Origin: Nematostella vectensis
Lineage: Eukaryota; Cnidaria; Anthozoa; Actiniaria; Edwardsiidae
NCBI RefSeq assembly: GCF_932526225.1
Contig: NC_064040.1
Coordinates: 9,963,356 to 10,007,855 of the forward strand
Length of the DNA stretch: 44,500 nucleotides
Direction: 5' to 3'
Under the pieces are notes generated by a model, which did no database searches, was not told the DNA's origin, and saw only the letters and a list, made by a program, of their open reading frames with translations. Position 1 is the stretch's first letter. Each line of letters starts with the position of its first letter. The position numbers and the translations under genes were made by a program. This document shows, piece after piece, positions 30,244-42,000 of the stretch.

Positions 30244-33200
30244 TTCAAGAACGTTAAAAGCCATTTTAAGCGCCACGGCGCGTAAAGCTCTCGAATCAGA
30301 CGCGGTAACGAAGCAAAGATGATAGATCACGTGCTTGGTCAATGGAAAATTGACGTCCTACTTTTTTAGCGCGTTGACATTAACTGTTTATAAGGACGTG
30401 TGTTTTAGAGAGAATACATTTAATAGAATGTCAGGAAACAGAATTCACCTTCATCAAAACAATACAATTAGATCGGTGTGATAATGAATTGTATTAGTCT
30501 TTGATTACTGCCTCTAGTCTTGCATTTTTTTTCTGTTTCATTTCACTTTTGTGGAAGAAAATCAAGTGTGCCATGTGCTTAATAAAAATAAAGAGATGAT
30601 ATAATCTTGATACAATTAAAGAGACTTCATAGCCATCCACCCCTTCTTTGTCTTTTCCACCTTTAATTTCTAATACTGCATCTTAATAATCTTAGCTGCG
30701 TTCATCAATCGTCACTTCAACCCTCTACGCCCACTCACTGCGAAAAAATTTTCTCAACCCACGGTTTCTTAATCGACTAATATTGTGTTCAAGAAGTTAC
30801 AACGTCAATAGTCGGAGCTAGAAAAACTTGTGTGTGGGGGAAGTGGGGGTGCATATTGTAGTAACCACAGTAAGGCTTTACTCAACGTAAAACAGTGCTT
30901 ACAATAAAGCGAGCTAATATATAGATTTAGGCACTGCCTAAAAGCGGAGCCAGCATGACTTTTTTCAGCATAAACTTGTGTAGAACCCCCCTTCCCTGCA
31001 CTTTCATTATGCATCATGTTCCACCACCCTCAAAAATGGCACCATATGTAAAACATATAAAGAATGCATGTTCTATAAATTCTTGCACCGGCAAAAAATG
31101 ATGGCGTGCAATTAAAAAAAAAATCCTACTCGAGTGGTTTTGGATAACCATCTATTTTTCATATCTGCTATTTATTTTTCTTTACATCAAAAAGTTCTCA
31201 CTCTAGAAGCAAGTAAAATATAAAGCTGTTTTGTGGATGTGAATCATCAATAGCTTTGCACATCTGTCAACACTTAGATAAGGTCATGCTTGTAATACAG
31301 GAGAATACAGGGCAATACAGGGAAATACAGGAGAATACAAGGAAATACAGGATAATACAGAGAAATACATGAGAAAACATGGTAAACCAGGGAAATATAG
31401 GGAAATACAGGAAAATAAAGGAGAAGATATGCAAATTAATTAGAATACTATAATATAATACCATTATGATATACTATAATATGGTAACATGAAGTAGTCA
31501 CCAAAAATACTCTTGAGGTGATGCTAGCTTGTAGTTTTGCTGGAGTTTTAGTGGAATTTTGTGCAAAATGCATGCTTATTCGGCAAAATAATTGAATTAT
31601 AAGGATTCGAGCTATATTCTTTGTTGTTTATCTACAGGATAAATAAAGTATTTGAGCCAAAATTTGCAGTTACTGCTAGGGGCATTGAGGTAAACAAGTA
31701 AAGAGTTTTGAAACCCTGTTTCGTTGAGCGATTATAATTTTTTTTGGCAGATTTATAATATCATTTTCTATACAGGAAAGGTCAAACACATTTTGCTCCA
31801 AGAAGAAAAATGGCTTTGCGATAAAACTTGCCATGTGTGTAGTAGAGCTAATAAGAAAGAGACAAGCAGGAGTTTTTTTCCAAAATTCAATAAAACAAAT
31901 GCATGATGTTTTCTGATATTTTGAATTTTTTTAATTGCTCTATTTTCTCCGCAAAAAAATGTTTAAAAAAACTCCCGCTAGATTCTTTGTTTTATCATAG
32001 TAATTGAATATTGCTAAAAAAATTCTTTTTATTATCAAAAGCGTAGGTAAAAAATGCAAATATAGTGAAAAAAGGACACACGCTATTTAATTCAATTAAC
32101 ACCTTCAGCTGTCAATCTCGTCAACAACCCTTTTCCAAACTGATCTTTAGTATCTATTCTTTCTATATCTGTAGTCAGTTTTGATCAATTCCATGGCAGT
32201 TCAATTTTAAAACAAGCCCAAAATACCCCAAAAATAGCCGGTTCTAGTACCTTAAAAGTGTCCTCCCAATCCTCCTAGGGAATACCTAGAACAAATATGT
32301 TTTTTGTTCTAGGTAAAAAAAGTGTTTATTTACATTACTAAGGATATCATTAACTAAACTATACTTAATAGACAACTGATACAGCAAAATTAGCAAAATA
32401 AATTTATGCTTTGATTAACAGGGATTAAGGCTTTCAGGTGTGAAGGGAGGTCATATTTATTTTAAAATGAAGAACAATTAAAGTTCCTGGGTGCTATTTT
32501 ATTCTCTTCAAAATTTAAAACAATAAACTAATACATATCAAATTCCTATACATAAAGTATATCAGCAAATCACACTATTATAGTGGATTTGAGGTAAAAG
32601 TACTCATTCCCTGCCTGTACTGTACCAATTCCTTTTACTTCTTTAAATTACTTTACTTAACTTGCAAATATAGGGCTTCATCATTTTCTTATTCTTGCGT
32701 ACGTTTTAAAGTAAGCAATTCAAATATTGGAAAAATATATTTTTCCTTCTCTCTTGTGCTTTAAAATGTAACTTTGCTAAGGGTGGATTAAAAGCACTCC
32801 AACATATTTAAACAACTTCTGAGTACATTATTTTATTATACAGTTAAGAACCACATATAAGAACCTACAATAAACAGTCTTGTTAACCTAAAATTATCAA
32901 ATTAGAATCCTTTTTATAAAGCATCTATTTAGCCTATATTTGAAATAGGTTGAAATAGGAAAATTGATTTCTAAATAGTTTTAAATATGATCTTAAGGGA
33001 TCATATAGGAGACCTGTTTTTGTTTTTTATGATTAACTTACTACCTCAATTACTTCACCATGAGTCATTGTAATAGCAAGAGACTATTTATAATAGTCAA
33101 AATGTCACTAACCACACATTATACAAGAACCTGTCAGGCTAACTTGGGAAAAAACTGGAAAAAAAATATTATCTTACTTTTTGTTACTTTATATTGTGTT

Positions 33201-34584
33201 TATTTTTGGTGACGTACATTAAATACCAATGCCTTATATGTACATCCTGCCCTGGGTCATGCCTCTTATCCAGCAGCTTGTGTCTCAGCTTGATTTCATA
33301 ATCTCTGGCTGAGATTAACCTGAAGAAGTTTGGAGAAAAGCATTAAAAGCATTAAAAAAGAAAAAACTGGTAATTTGCTTACGATACAAATATTATACCA
33401 CAAAAACCTAATTCATAAAACCTAAAACTAAAAATAGGATACAAATATTATACCACAAAAACCTAATTCAAAAAACCTAAAAATAGTCCCAATTAAAATT
33501 TTCTAAAATGATTTACCAATTACAGAAAATGAACATATGCACTTTGCTGTCTCATAAAGCTCTATGATCTGATGAGCCAGAGGTTGAAAGAGCTTTTAAA
33601 GGAGAAGCTGCAGAGGGAAAAAAAACATTGCCTTTGAGCAAATGTTCCTCTGCAAAAAAGCTGTCTTGGCTTTATATGAAACATGAATTTTACTTTTGGA
33701 CCACATTATATTGTGACACGAGAAAAAAAAAAGTTTTTCAAGGTTTGTAAGATAACATTGAGGTACCCAGGGTAATTGAAAATATTGTAGGTGGTATAAC
33801 AACAAGGCATATTTTTTAGGTAATAACAGATCCTCAAGGTCCTATGTATGTGCACTTTTTTTTAAATCAAAACAGAACTCTAGAATAGTTGATTTAAATT
33901 TCAAGTGTTTATCAAATATATGCTGTTTTTCACAAATTACTAATACTTAGGGTTTTAGGAGACCAGCTCTCAATTTCTTTAAGGTTTTAGGAAACCGGTT
34001 CTCTATTTCTTTCTCCAAAGAAAGCTGGAGTTTACCCAAGTAATTCATTTAAGCCTGAAATCGGATGAAATACAGCAAATATGTGTGTGTGTGTGGGGGG
34101 GGGGGGGGGGGGGGGGGAAGAACAAGAGAGCCAATGCGGATGAATACAGAGAATGTATGAACATTCTCACAAAAATTAGGTTTATGATGAGTTCAAAAAT
34201 CTTGTGACAAAGTTGACGGCTCTGGTAACTTTTATTCAATTCATTCATGAATAGTAGTTATAATTTTTCCATGATAGATGGTGAATGGCAGATTTAGAGA
34301 TCGAATTTGATACATACAGCCTAGAATATTTATTCCCTGAGGTAAGTAAGTTCCTTAAAGTAAATTAAATTCAACAATGAAAAAGGTGTTCAAAGTTTGA
34401 AAACAAAACAACTCCGAAAGATCGTTCCGCTAAGTACTTTAATACAATACGCTAACTTACCTACATCTGCCAGTGCAAAGACAAATACATAGGAGCACTT
34501 GTCGGAGAAGGTGTCCATAAAATTAGCTTGTTTTTTCTTTCTTGTGGCTTACTTTGACATTTCAGCTGACCTTGACTCAAGCAC
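30244..34584. other. AT-rich intergenic DNA with small repeats, no gene recognised
   Basis: Visible items are an imperfect 10-11-bp AATACAGGGA-type repeat at about 31295-31425, a 55-bp tandem duplication at 33383-33490 (GATACAAATATTATACCAC), a two-copy TTTTAGGAxACC repeat near 33953-34015, and a (TG)n run followed by 23 G at 34082-34117. Short frames here show no recognisable protein. Confidence 0.6.
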
Positions 34585-34880
34585 AAGACTATAATAATAA
34601 TAACTTTATTCCAATAAATACCAATACAGGTATATTAGGATAATATACAAAGTAGGTTGGCTTATATGCCTATCCTCTATTCATAATATTTAATTACTTC
34701 TCAATTTTAATTTCAGGACTAGGCTCGTAATGGAGTCATCTGTTAAGCTCATAATATACAAAAAAAGGTCTTTTGGCCTTAACAGTTTGAAAGAGTTATT
34801 GATTGCAAATTGATCATTAAAAAATACTTGACGTATATCATTGACATAGTCGCATACCATTAAGGTATGGTACATTTTTC
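34585..34880 (-). mobile_element. Probable LINE 3'-end remnant
   Basis: Read on the minus strand, this segment ends in GGAATAAAGTTATTATTATT, the same type of AATAAAG-(TTA)n terminus as the retrotransposon end at 540-573. A 61-codon minus-strand frame lies upstream but shows no clear RT similarity. It is likely a 3'-UTR fragment of a related family. Confidence 0.5.
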
Positions 34881-35215
34881 ACAAATCCTTAATTCATAAG
34901 GTAAATTTTAATAGCAGCCTGTTTAAATTGCTAGTTTGTGTGCCGAGACACGCAATCTAGTCATAGATTGTCGGCATCTAACATTAGCTTCTGATAAATA
35001 TTTTTCTAGTTTAAAATTTGTCTTGATCTTGCAATAAGTGCGTAGCTTTCCACTATTTTGATTTAACTGTGCCTGGGTTCTCCAAAATGTTGCATAACTT
35101 TTATATAGTACTTTCTTAATATATTTTAATATATTTTGAGTCTTGACTCTTCAAAACTTTCAACCATGCTTTTACACAGTCTTTTGCACATAATTAGACA
35201 AGTTCATATCAGAGG

Positions 35216-35480
35216 TTAGCATTCCCACGAATGATTTTTTTCAAGCACTTCTTTTTCGACAATTCTTGGCTTTTCTGCAGTCAGTTTTCGTGTGTTTATG
35301 AGAGGGGCAAAAATACTCACTCGCCATATAATGTTTTGCGTGCTCTGGTGGCCTGTGCCGAGGCAGATCGCGGCTGGCTGGCTGGCAGCTTGTGACAATG
35401 ACGTCATCGACCAAAAAAACTGAGTCGCCTAGTTATAGACCATTTCTATACCTATGGGGCTCCGCTTACGAAGCTATAAG
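35216..35480. repeat. Dispersed repeat, second copy of 18300-18500
   Basis: It contains GGCTGGCTGGCTGGC, ATGACGTCATCGACC, AAAAAACTGAGTCGCC and ACCATTTCTATACCTATGG, matching the segment in ABCC10 intron 17 in the same orientation. The ATGACGTCAT stretch contains the palindrome TGACGTCA. No coding capacity. Confidence 0.65.
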
Positions 35481-35875
35481 ACAAGTTATTTCAAGCTCCG
35501 TTCAAAATAAAAATTGATGCAATATCATTTTTAAGAATCAGAGATTCTGAATAGCATTAGTGACTAAATTTTACTTATATTTATCACTTGTCACTGTTTG
35601 TTTCTGTTGTTTTGATAACATTCTCTATGCCTTATCAGTCTTAAATCTAAAAAAATGATATGATGGCTCCTTGTACCGAGGCTTGTACAAACATTGATTA
35701 AAATTTGTTGCAGGGCCCTTAAAAGCACAAAAAAATATATGATTTTTCTACATCCATTAAATTTCACAAGTTTTCACTTGTAATCTTTTTAAAAGCAATT
35801 AGTCAGACAAGCAGTATTTTCTTACAGACTCCTTCCAATATTCATGATGTTGCTAAAAATACAACAAACACAACA

Positions 35876-37237
35876 TCAACCTGACTTTTGGCCATTAGCT
35901 CTCCTTACCAATTCAGCCTCAACTACAGATACAAGTTGAGGCGGGAGTCGTAATGATGTCTCTTGCAAGGCATAGACTAGCTCTTCCAGGGAAGACTGAC
36001 TGAATTCCGCAAAATCATGTCCAAGCATTGCCAAGGAAATCTGTTCTAGTATTTTCATGGTCAAATGCCCTGTTTTCACAAATGCCCATAGAACCCTTGA
36101 AAGCCTATGCAATGACCAGTTTCTCAAGTTTATATTTATCAGTTTGCCTTCTAAGAACTTGAAAAGTCTTGGTGTTGCATTATCAGTGTGGGCAAATGCC
36201 CATGCAATTACAACAAAACTCTGAGCATCAAAGTGAACTTCCCTCCTTAGCAAAAGTTCCCTTTCAACCTTGGCAAATAACTCTGGAGCTTTAATTCCTT
36301 GATTAGCAAAAGCCCAAACTACCTGGGAAATGTCCCGAAGGCTGAACACTTCAAGGTGATTGCCACTTAGGAGCTCTGCTTTGAAATAACGGAACAGTGG
36401 TTTGACATTCAACCCTGCTTCAGAGTAAGCCCACATGAACATCAAGAGATCTTGCTTATTAAATTTTGAGATATCTTGCTGTTGGATTTCATCCCGAATG
36501 GCAGCCAGCAGCTTAGCACTCCCTTTCAGCGTCCTTGCCACAGACCATACAATCTGGCAGAGTTCTCGTGTCTGGAAATTCTCAACACCCCTGGTGAGGA
36601 TCTCTCTCTTTAAACGGCTGTAAAGAATGGGCGAAATTCCAGCAAATCTACCATGACCCCACATTATCATAGCAAGGTCGGTGTTTGAAAATGATTCAAT
36701 TTCCATTGAGTCTAGCAGACTGCTAAAATAGTAAAAGGTGTCAGGAAAAACTTCGAGTTTTCCTAGACACCAAATAACATCTGCAACTTCAAATGGTTTC
36801 AGCTCTGAGGCGTTATGCTTGATTTCTTCAAGAAGTAAATCTAGTATTTCAATCTCCGATGGATCGTTTTTCTGTAGCTGAGCATCATATTTAAATTTCG
36901 CTAAGCGTACAAGAATCTTTACACGATCAGAAACCGCGACACCGCTGTTAAATCGCTTGTACAGTTCCAGCAATTCCCTTGAGGTATAGGTGTTGCTCAT
37001 CTTATCTCGCAGTTTTTTTCCCGGGTGCTCGTTTGTTCTCAGCTTTACGGCGTTTCTCTGATCAAATTCATTCATTGAAATACTTCCTGGGATTTTAGGT
37101 GAGTATAAACGACATCTACAAGACTTCGACAAGCCAAAAAGAAAACGTTTTGAGCCAACATTGTAAAGAAAATTTATATTGTTATAACTGTTACCCACAG
37201 AAGAGGCACATCGAGAAAGCAGCCTTGCAAAACTCAT
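35876..37237 (-). CDS. Mitochondrial OPR/FASTK-like helical-repeat protein, 453 aa
   Basis: The start is set at the ATG at 37235-37237 because the protein then begins MSFARLLSRCASSVG and continues with a basic, acid-free stretch to about residue 45 (SKSCRCRLYS), a typical mitochondrial presequence. The frame stays open to an earlier ATG at 37426, but those 63 residues lack such features. The body is about seven 36-40-residue helical repeats with a conserved core: WCLGKL, MWGHGRF, VWSVARTL, MWAYSEAG, VWAFANQG, AWAFAHTD and LWAFVKTG. This spacing matches octotricopeptide (OPR) and FASTK-type repeats, which bind organelle RNA. No C-terminal RAP domain is visible, unlike usual FASTKD proteins. 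The predicted role, mitochondrial RNA processing or stability, is inference. The gene is intronless here and divergent from RALGAPB. Confidence 0.75.
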   Translation of the reverse strand: MSFARLLSRCASSVGNSYNNINFLYNVGSKRFLFGLSKSCRCRLYSPKIPGSISMNEFDQRNAVKLRTNEHPGKKLRDKMSNTYTSRELLELYKRFNSGVAVSDRVKILVRLAKFKYDAQLQKNDPSEIEILDLLLEEIKHNASELKPFEVADVIWCLGKLEVFPDTFYYFSSLLDSMEIESFSNTDLAMIMWGHGRFAGISPILYSRLKREILTRGVENFQTRELCQIVWSVARTLKGSAKLLAAIRDEIQQQDISKFNKQDLLMFMWAYSEAGLNVKPLFRYFKAELLSGNHLEVFSLRDISQVVWAFANQGIKAPELFAKVERELLLRREVHFDAQSFVVIAWAFAHTDNATPRLFKFLEGKLININLRNWSLHRLSRVLWAFVKTGHLTMKILEQISLAMLGHDFAEFSQSSLEELVYALQETSLRLPPQLVSVVEAELVRRANGQKSG

Positions 37238-37426
37238 GATTGCTGCACCAGGTTTTGTTTCTGCCCACAACAACGTAATTTGGTAACAAAACACAATCAA
37301 TTTTTGTACGCTAATCTCTGTTCCGACATTTTGGTTCTCAAACCCACTTTGAATAACTTCTTCTAGAGATGGGATACCTGTGGTTTCTCCCAAAGAGCAT
37401 ATGAATGAACTAAGAAACCAAAGCAT

Positions 37427-39088
37427 TTTCTAATGAAAATAAACTAAAACTAAATTCTTAAAAATATTTCCATGATATCATACCTAAACTTTGAAATATC
37501 TAAATGTCCTTTTGTCTCTATCAGCTGAAATTCGAGGAACACAGGTAACCCGCGAAACTAGACCCAGTCTCCATGCTAACTGGATTTCGATAACGATAAC
37601 ACATACATCTCTTGGCACTGAAGGGTTGTGGCAGGATAACCGAAGAGACTACGGAAACAATGCCTCTAAATAAGACGCTTCTTGTCTCAAAAGGGGAAAG
37701 AGCAACTGTTTGAATGATGCTACTAAAGTAAAGGCGGGTAAGTGTCGATTACATAAAGATCGGAAGAGATTTTCGAGTTTTGTTTGTCAAAATACGAAGC
37801 AAGTTTCGTGTTTTATTCCATTTGTGTTGTTGCTAGATCCAAGCCGCGAGAATTCTAGAGGATTTAAAGCACTTCATTGAACCGTTATCGTATGCGTTGC
37901 GTTACATTGACTTGGTATACAAGCGGCTCCTTTGGAAGCTTACAAATAGAGTCAAAGTTTCTTTTCGTATGCTATTCATATAACTTATGCACTTCGGGTA
38001 TCAAACAGCTCTCTCAATAAGATCATATACTGTACTCATTAGCCAAACCACGTAATACTTATTTGAGCCAATTATCTGAGGTATTACTGTCGAAAGCAAA
38101 TTAAAATTCGTTTGGATAACCATATCCTGTGCCATATCTGTGTCAGCATAAAATACAGCCTCATCATTACTATTTCTCTGCATCACACCCCCGGGGGGGG
38201 GGGGGGGGGGGGGGTCTTTAGGGTAAAAGTGATAGGGGTGCTTGACAAGAAATTCGAAAAAAAATACCTGCAAAACCAAGAATTACTATCCTTAAAATAC
38301 CTTAGAAGCCATAAAATACCATTTCTAAGAAAAAAGCACTTTTTTTCTTGGATACCCCCTAAAAAGTACCTGATGCCTGATTTTGACCCAAAAAAATTAT
38401 TACGAGCATCCCTATAATGTTGACATGGGAGGAACCACCCCGGGATCCCACCCCTCCCTTACCCTGTATAAATGTATTTTTTCTTTGTTTCTAAGATTAA
38501 AAATCAATCTAGTTAGATGAGTTTTTTTACAGTAGATGTGACAATGTGTGATACTGACTGTGCACAGATCAGACAAATAGTGCAAGAGATTATAAGAATA
38601 GTCATTCGTTCATCAATACCACTCTTTCATTTTTTTAAACTCCACAGAATTGGTGCAGATTTGTACAAATGCTATTATGCTTGCTGTGTAAGATCACTGA
38701 GATAGAGCTGCTGCTCAGAACTTGTAGAAAGCAAACTTGGCTGTATAAACTAATTTTCCAGGGCTGTAGAGCTCAGGAAGCAGTGGTGATGATAGTGATA
38801 GAAACGAAGATTAAAAGACAGTGAATAAAATTGCAAAGTTTCAAACGTCAATAAGCAATATGTGTTGGAATATGAATATTAATAAATTTTGTCCAAATGT
38901 TTTCTTGTTTTGTACTCTTGTGCAGGGTTGTGATGACATTATAGGGTGGTTCAACACCAGAGAGCACCCAATTGTTTATGTTCTTTGAAGTTCACCAGGT
39001 TTCTTAACCAACCTATATTGTCATACAAGGGTACATTTAATACATATCTTTCTTGAGTGTAAATGAAAATTTCTTTTTAATTTTGCAG
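37427..39088. promoter_or_regulatory. Divergent intergenic region, likely bidirectional promoter and RALGAPB 5' UTR
   Basis: It lies between the 5' ends of two divergent genes. RALGAPB exon 2 starts only 4 bp before the ATG, so at least one noncoding 5' exon should lie upstream. A good donor, GGCGG|GTAAGTG, at 37737/37738 is a candidate end for it. A C5-G22 homopolymer lies at 38188-38214. The segment at about 38215-38420 looks repeat-like. No TATA box is convincing. Confidence 0.4.
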
Positions 39089-39092
39089 GGTC

Positions 39093-42000
39093 ATGTATTC
39101 TGAGTGGGTTTCATTGCGCCATTCTTTACACTCCAATAAAGGAAACAAAAGTGTTTTGAATCATTTCCCAACACTTGTCGGGCGTGATGTTGCACACTCA
39201 GTTGTCCAGACACTTATTCATGAGCAAGGAATGCCACAACAGAAAGTTCTCTCAACTCCATCTGAGGTTGACTGGGCAATGGAGGTTTTCTGTTATGGTC
39301 TGACTCTACCCATGACAGAGGCTGATGGTGAGATCATTAAGGGCTGCGTCAATGTGTACACCGAGTGGTTATCAGTGCTGCTGAAGTCCAACCCAGGAAA
39401 AAGCATCCCAGATCCATTAATCCATGAACCAGACAAATACTCACAGAGAGTTTTCCATCATTTAAGAAATCTGTTTAAAATAAGAGTCGATGATGGCAGT
39501 AATCTTGCAATGCAGGCTTCATTATGTATACGGGTACTTCAGTTTCTCAAGCATTTGACGTCAGAAGGAGAACTAGAGCCTGACACGTGGGAGACATTAC
39601 TGTGTGTCTTGATGTCAATCAATGAACAGCTGTTATCCACACCCTACTCCCCAGGGGGGCTGTCACAGCATTTGTGTGATATTTTGATTAATAGTTTACT
39701 TGAGATTTGGCTTAATGCATGTGTGCAGTATTTCCCAGCTCCATCAATGTGGAAAACATTGCAAGAACTATGCATGGCCTGGCGGCACCACAACTCAATG
39801 ATTGAGTACTGGAGTAGCACATCCTTGTCACTTACAAGGAAAGTTATCAAATATCTCTATGGCTCAACTTTTTCCCTGCCACCTGTCGACAAGAAGAAGA
39901 ATGATGTGCAAGTGCCTGTCATTACAAACAAGGATACTCTTCTACAAAGCTGGTTTAGGATTTTGCACATAATTGGAAACCCTGTTGATCTATGTAATAG
40001 GGAATTAATAAGCGATACTCCAAAGTTTAAAGAATTTGCGCTCGCCTCTGAAGAAGTTATGAACCCTTCTGCGCACCCTTGCTTGGATGGGCTACCTCAG
40101 ATATTTCTGCATGCAATGAAGGGTGTATCAGTATTAGTCAATAACTTCCTTGGTGTCACAATAACACAGGAGCAACCTGTGAAGCACACGCCAATCAGTG
40201 CGCCAATCAAATCCTCCAGCCCATCTGTTGCTAAGAAGCGTGAGCATAAGTCACTGAGTATTGGCTTGGCTTTGGGCTTGGGGGATTATCGAGGGATCGG
40301 CATGAGGTCCCAGACAATGCCTTCTCGACACAGCAGTGGAAGTTCCCCCATGACTAATTTTGAGTCTCTAAAAGACAATGGAGTGACTGCCACCCCTAAA
40401 ACACCACCAGCCTCTTCCCTGTTCTCTAAATCTCCGGTCTCTTCAAATCTTCCCTCTGTCGACAGCTTGTTGGATTTGTTTGGTGCATGGTTATTCGAGG
40501 CAGCTTTTGCTAAGACTGATATGAAGTCAAGTTACACTGCATTGGCAGAGGTGTATGAGAGCTTCTGCATCACTGCTAATACGACAGGGGACTCCATGAC
40601 AAGGCGAATGAGGTTTGTACAGTGAAATGCAGGGAAAAGCTTTTTTTACCAAATGTTAAGAATATTAAAAAATGTGACATGGGAAAATCATTTAATTAGA
40701 TAACAAAAAAAATACACTTGCATGGTTAATTGTCTCTTGTACATATGACAGTTGTACATATCGGTTTATTAGGGGAGCTTACTTGTGTTTAAACTACAAT
40801 GTGATTTGTTTACCTTCAATGCCAATATGACTTCCTTGTGCCTTCTTGAAACTTGCAGTACTGGAAGCACAAGCAGCCTTTCCAAGCGTGAGATAATGGA
40901 CGAAGAAAGCTTTGAGCCTGGTAGGGCAGAAGCGTATGGTGCCTTGTGCCGTATCTTTTGCAGTCAGCCTTCTGGCCAGGAAATAAGACCAGTATATCTG
41001 TCGAGGTTTTACCTGTCTATTGCCACTGGACTGCTATATAATGAGGTAGGATGTACAACACACATTATTCTGTAGACCCTATTGCTAATTTGGCCCATAA
41101 AAGACACATAATAATAGACACTGCATAATTTCGAAAAAAATTAAAGACTAGAACAAAACACCAATGATAAAAGGTTAGTTTCTTCATTGATCCAAATGTC
41201 CTGGCTTCAGAGCTTCTTGAATTACGCGCTTGTGCTGAAGCATGTAATTTGGCTTGCTCCGCTTAATCCGCATAATCTGCGTAATCCACAAATTTTCCTC
41301 GAACCCAGCGTAATTTGGCTAAATTTTGAAAGACAAAACATTTAAGTGCCCAGCTGATGTGTTCTTTTAGGGTTCTTACCTCTATTTTTCGTAAAAAAAT
41401 AGAGAGATATTCTTCGTAAGAGTGTGATATTTCGAACTGAATTTCTAAAACAAATAAAGTGACTAACTGTTCTTTGCTAAACCAGAAAGGCCTATGACTA
41501 ATAATAAAATACCTTTTTTAATTGGCTGGTGGCTAGGAGCCAATAAAAACTCGCCTAAGATATTTTTGTGCAAAAAATTAACCTTTTCAAGTTATTTCGT
41601 GCTTTCCCTCGTTACAAAATTTAGTTTGTAACAGTTAATATTCCGTGTAATTTAGTGTGTAATTCAGTAAAAGAATCCCGCAAAATTTTGATTTTTAAAT
41701 AAAAATGTATTGCAAAATCCCGAGTAATTTAGCGCGTAATGATTGATTTTCTGCGTAATTTAGCCTGTAATTTAGCAAAGAATCCCACGTAATTTTGAGT
41801 TTTTTTCCGCGTAATTCAAGAAGCCCTGGGCTTGCATCGACATGCTCTGTAGCATCCTACTAAACTTGCCAATATTTTATTTGCACTGTTCTAGAATTGC
41901 ACAGGTCATGTGCTCTGTAGCATCCTACTAAACTCGCCAGACTTGCTTCGAGTGAATCTTCAAGGTGTCCAGATCCTTCTTCCACACCTGCTGTCAGCCC

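Noticed and set aside
28053-30342. Frames of 78-198 codons in the 39-bp array on both strands
   Set aside because: Period 39 is divisible by 3, so frames stay open by repetition only.
37238-37426. N-terminal extension of the OPR/FASTK-like protein (63 extra codons)
   Set aside because: The downstream ATG gives a clear mitochondrial presequence, while the extension is unremarkable; 5' RACE would decide.
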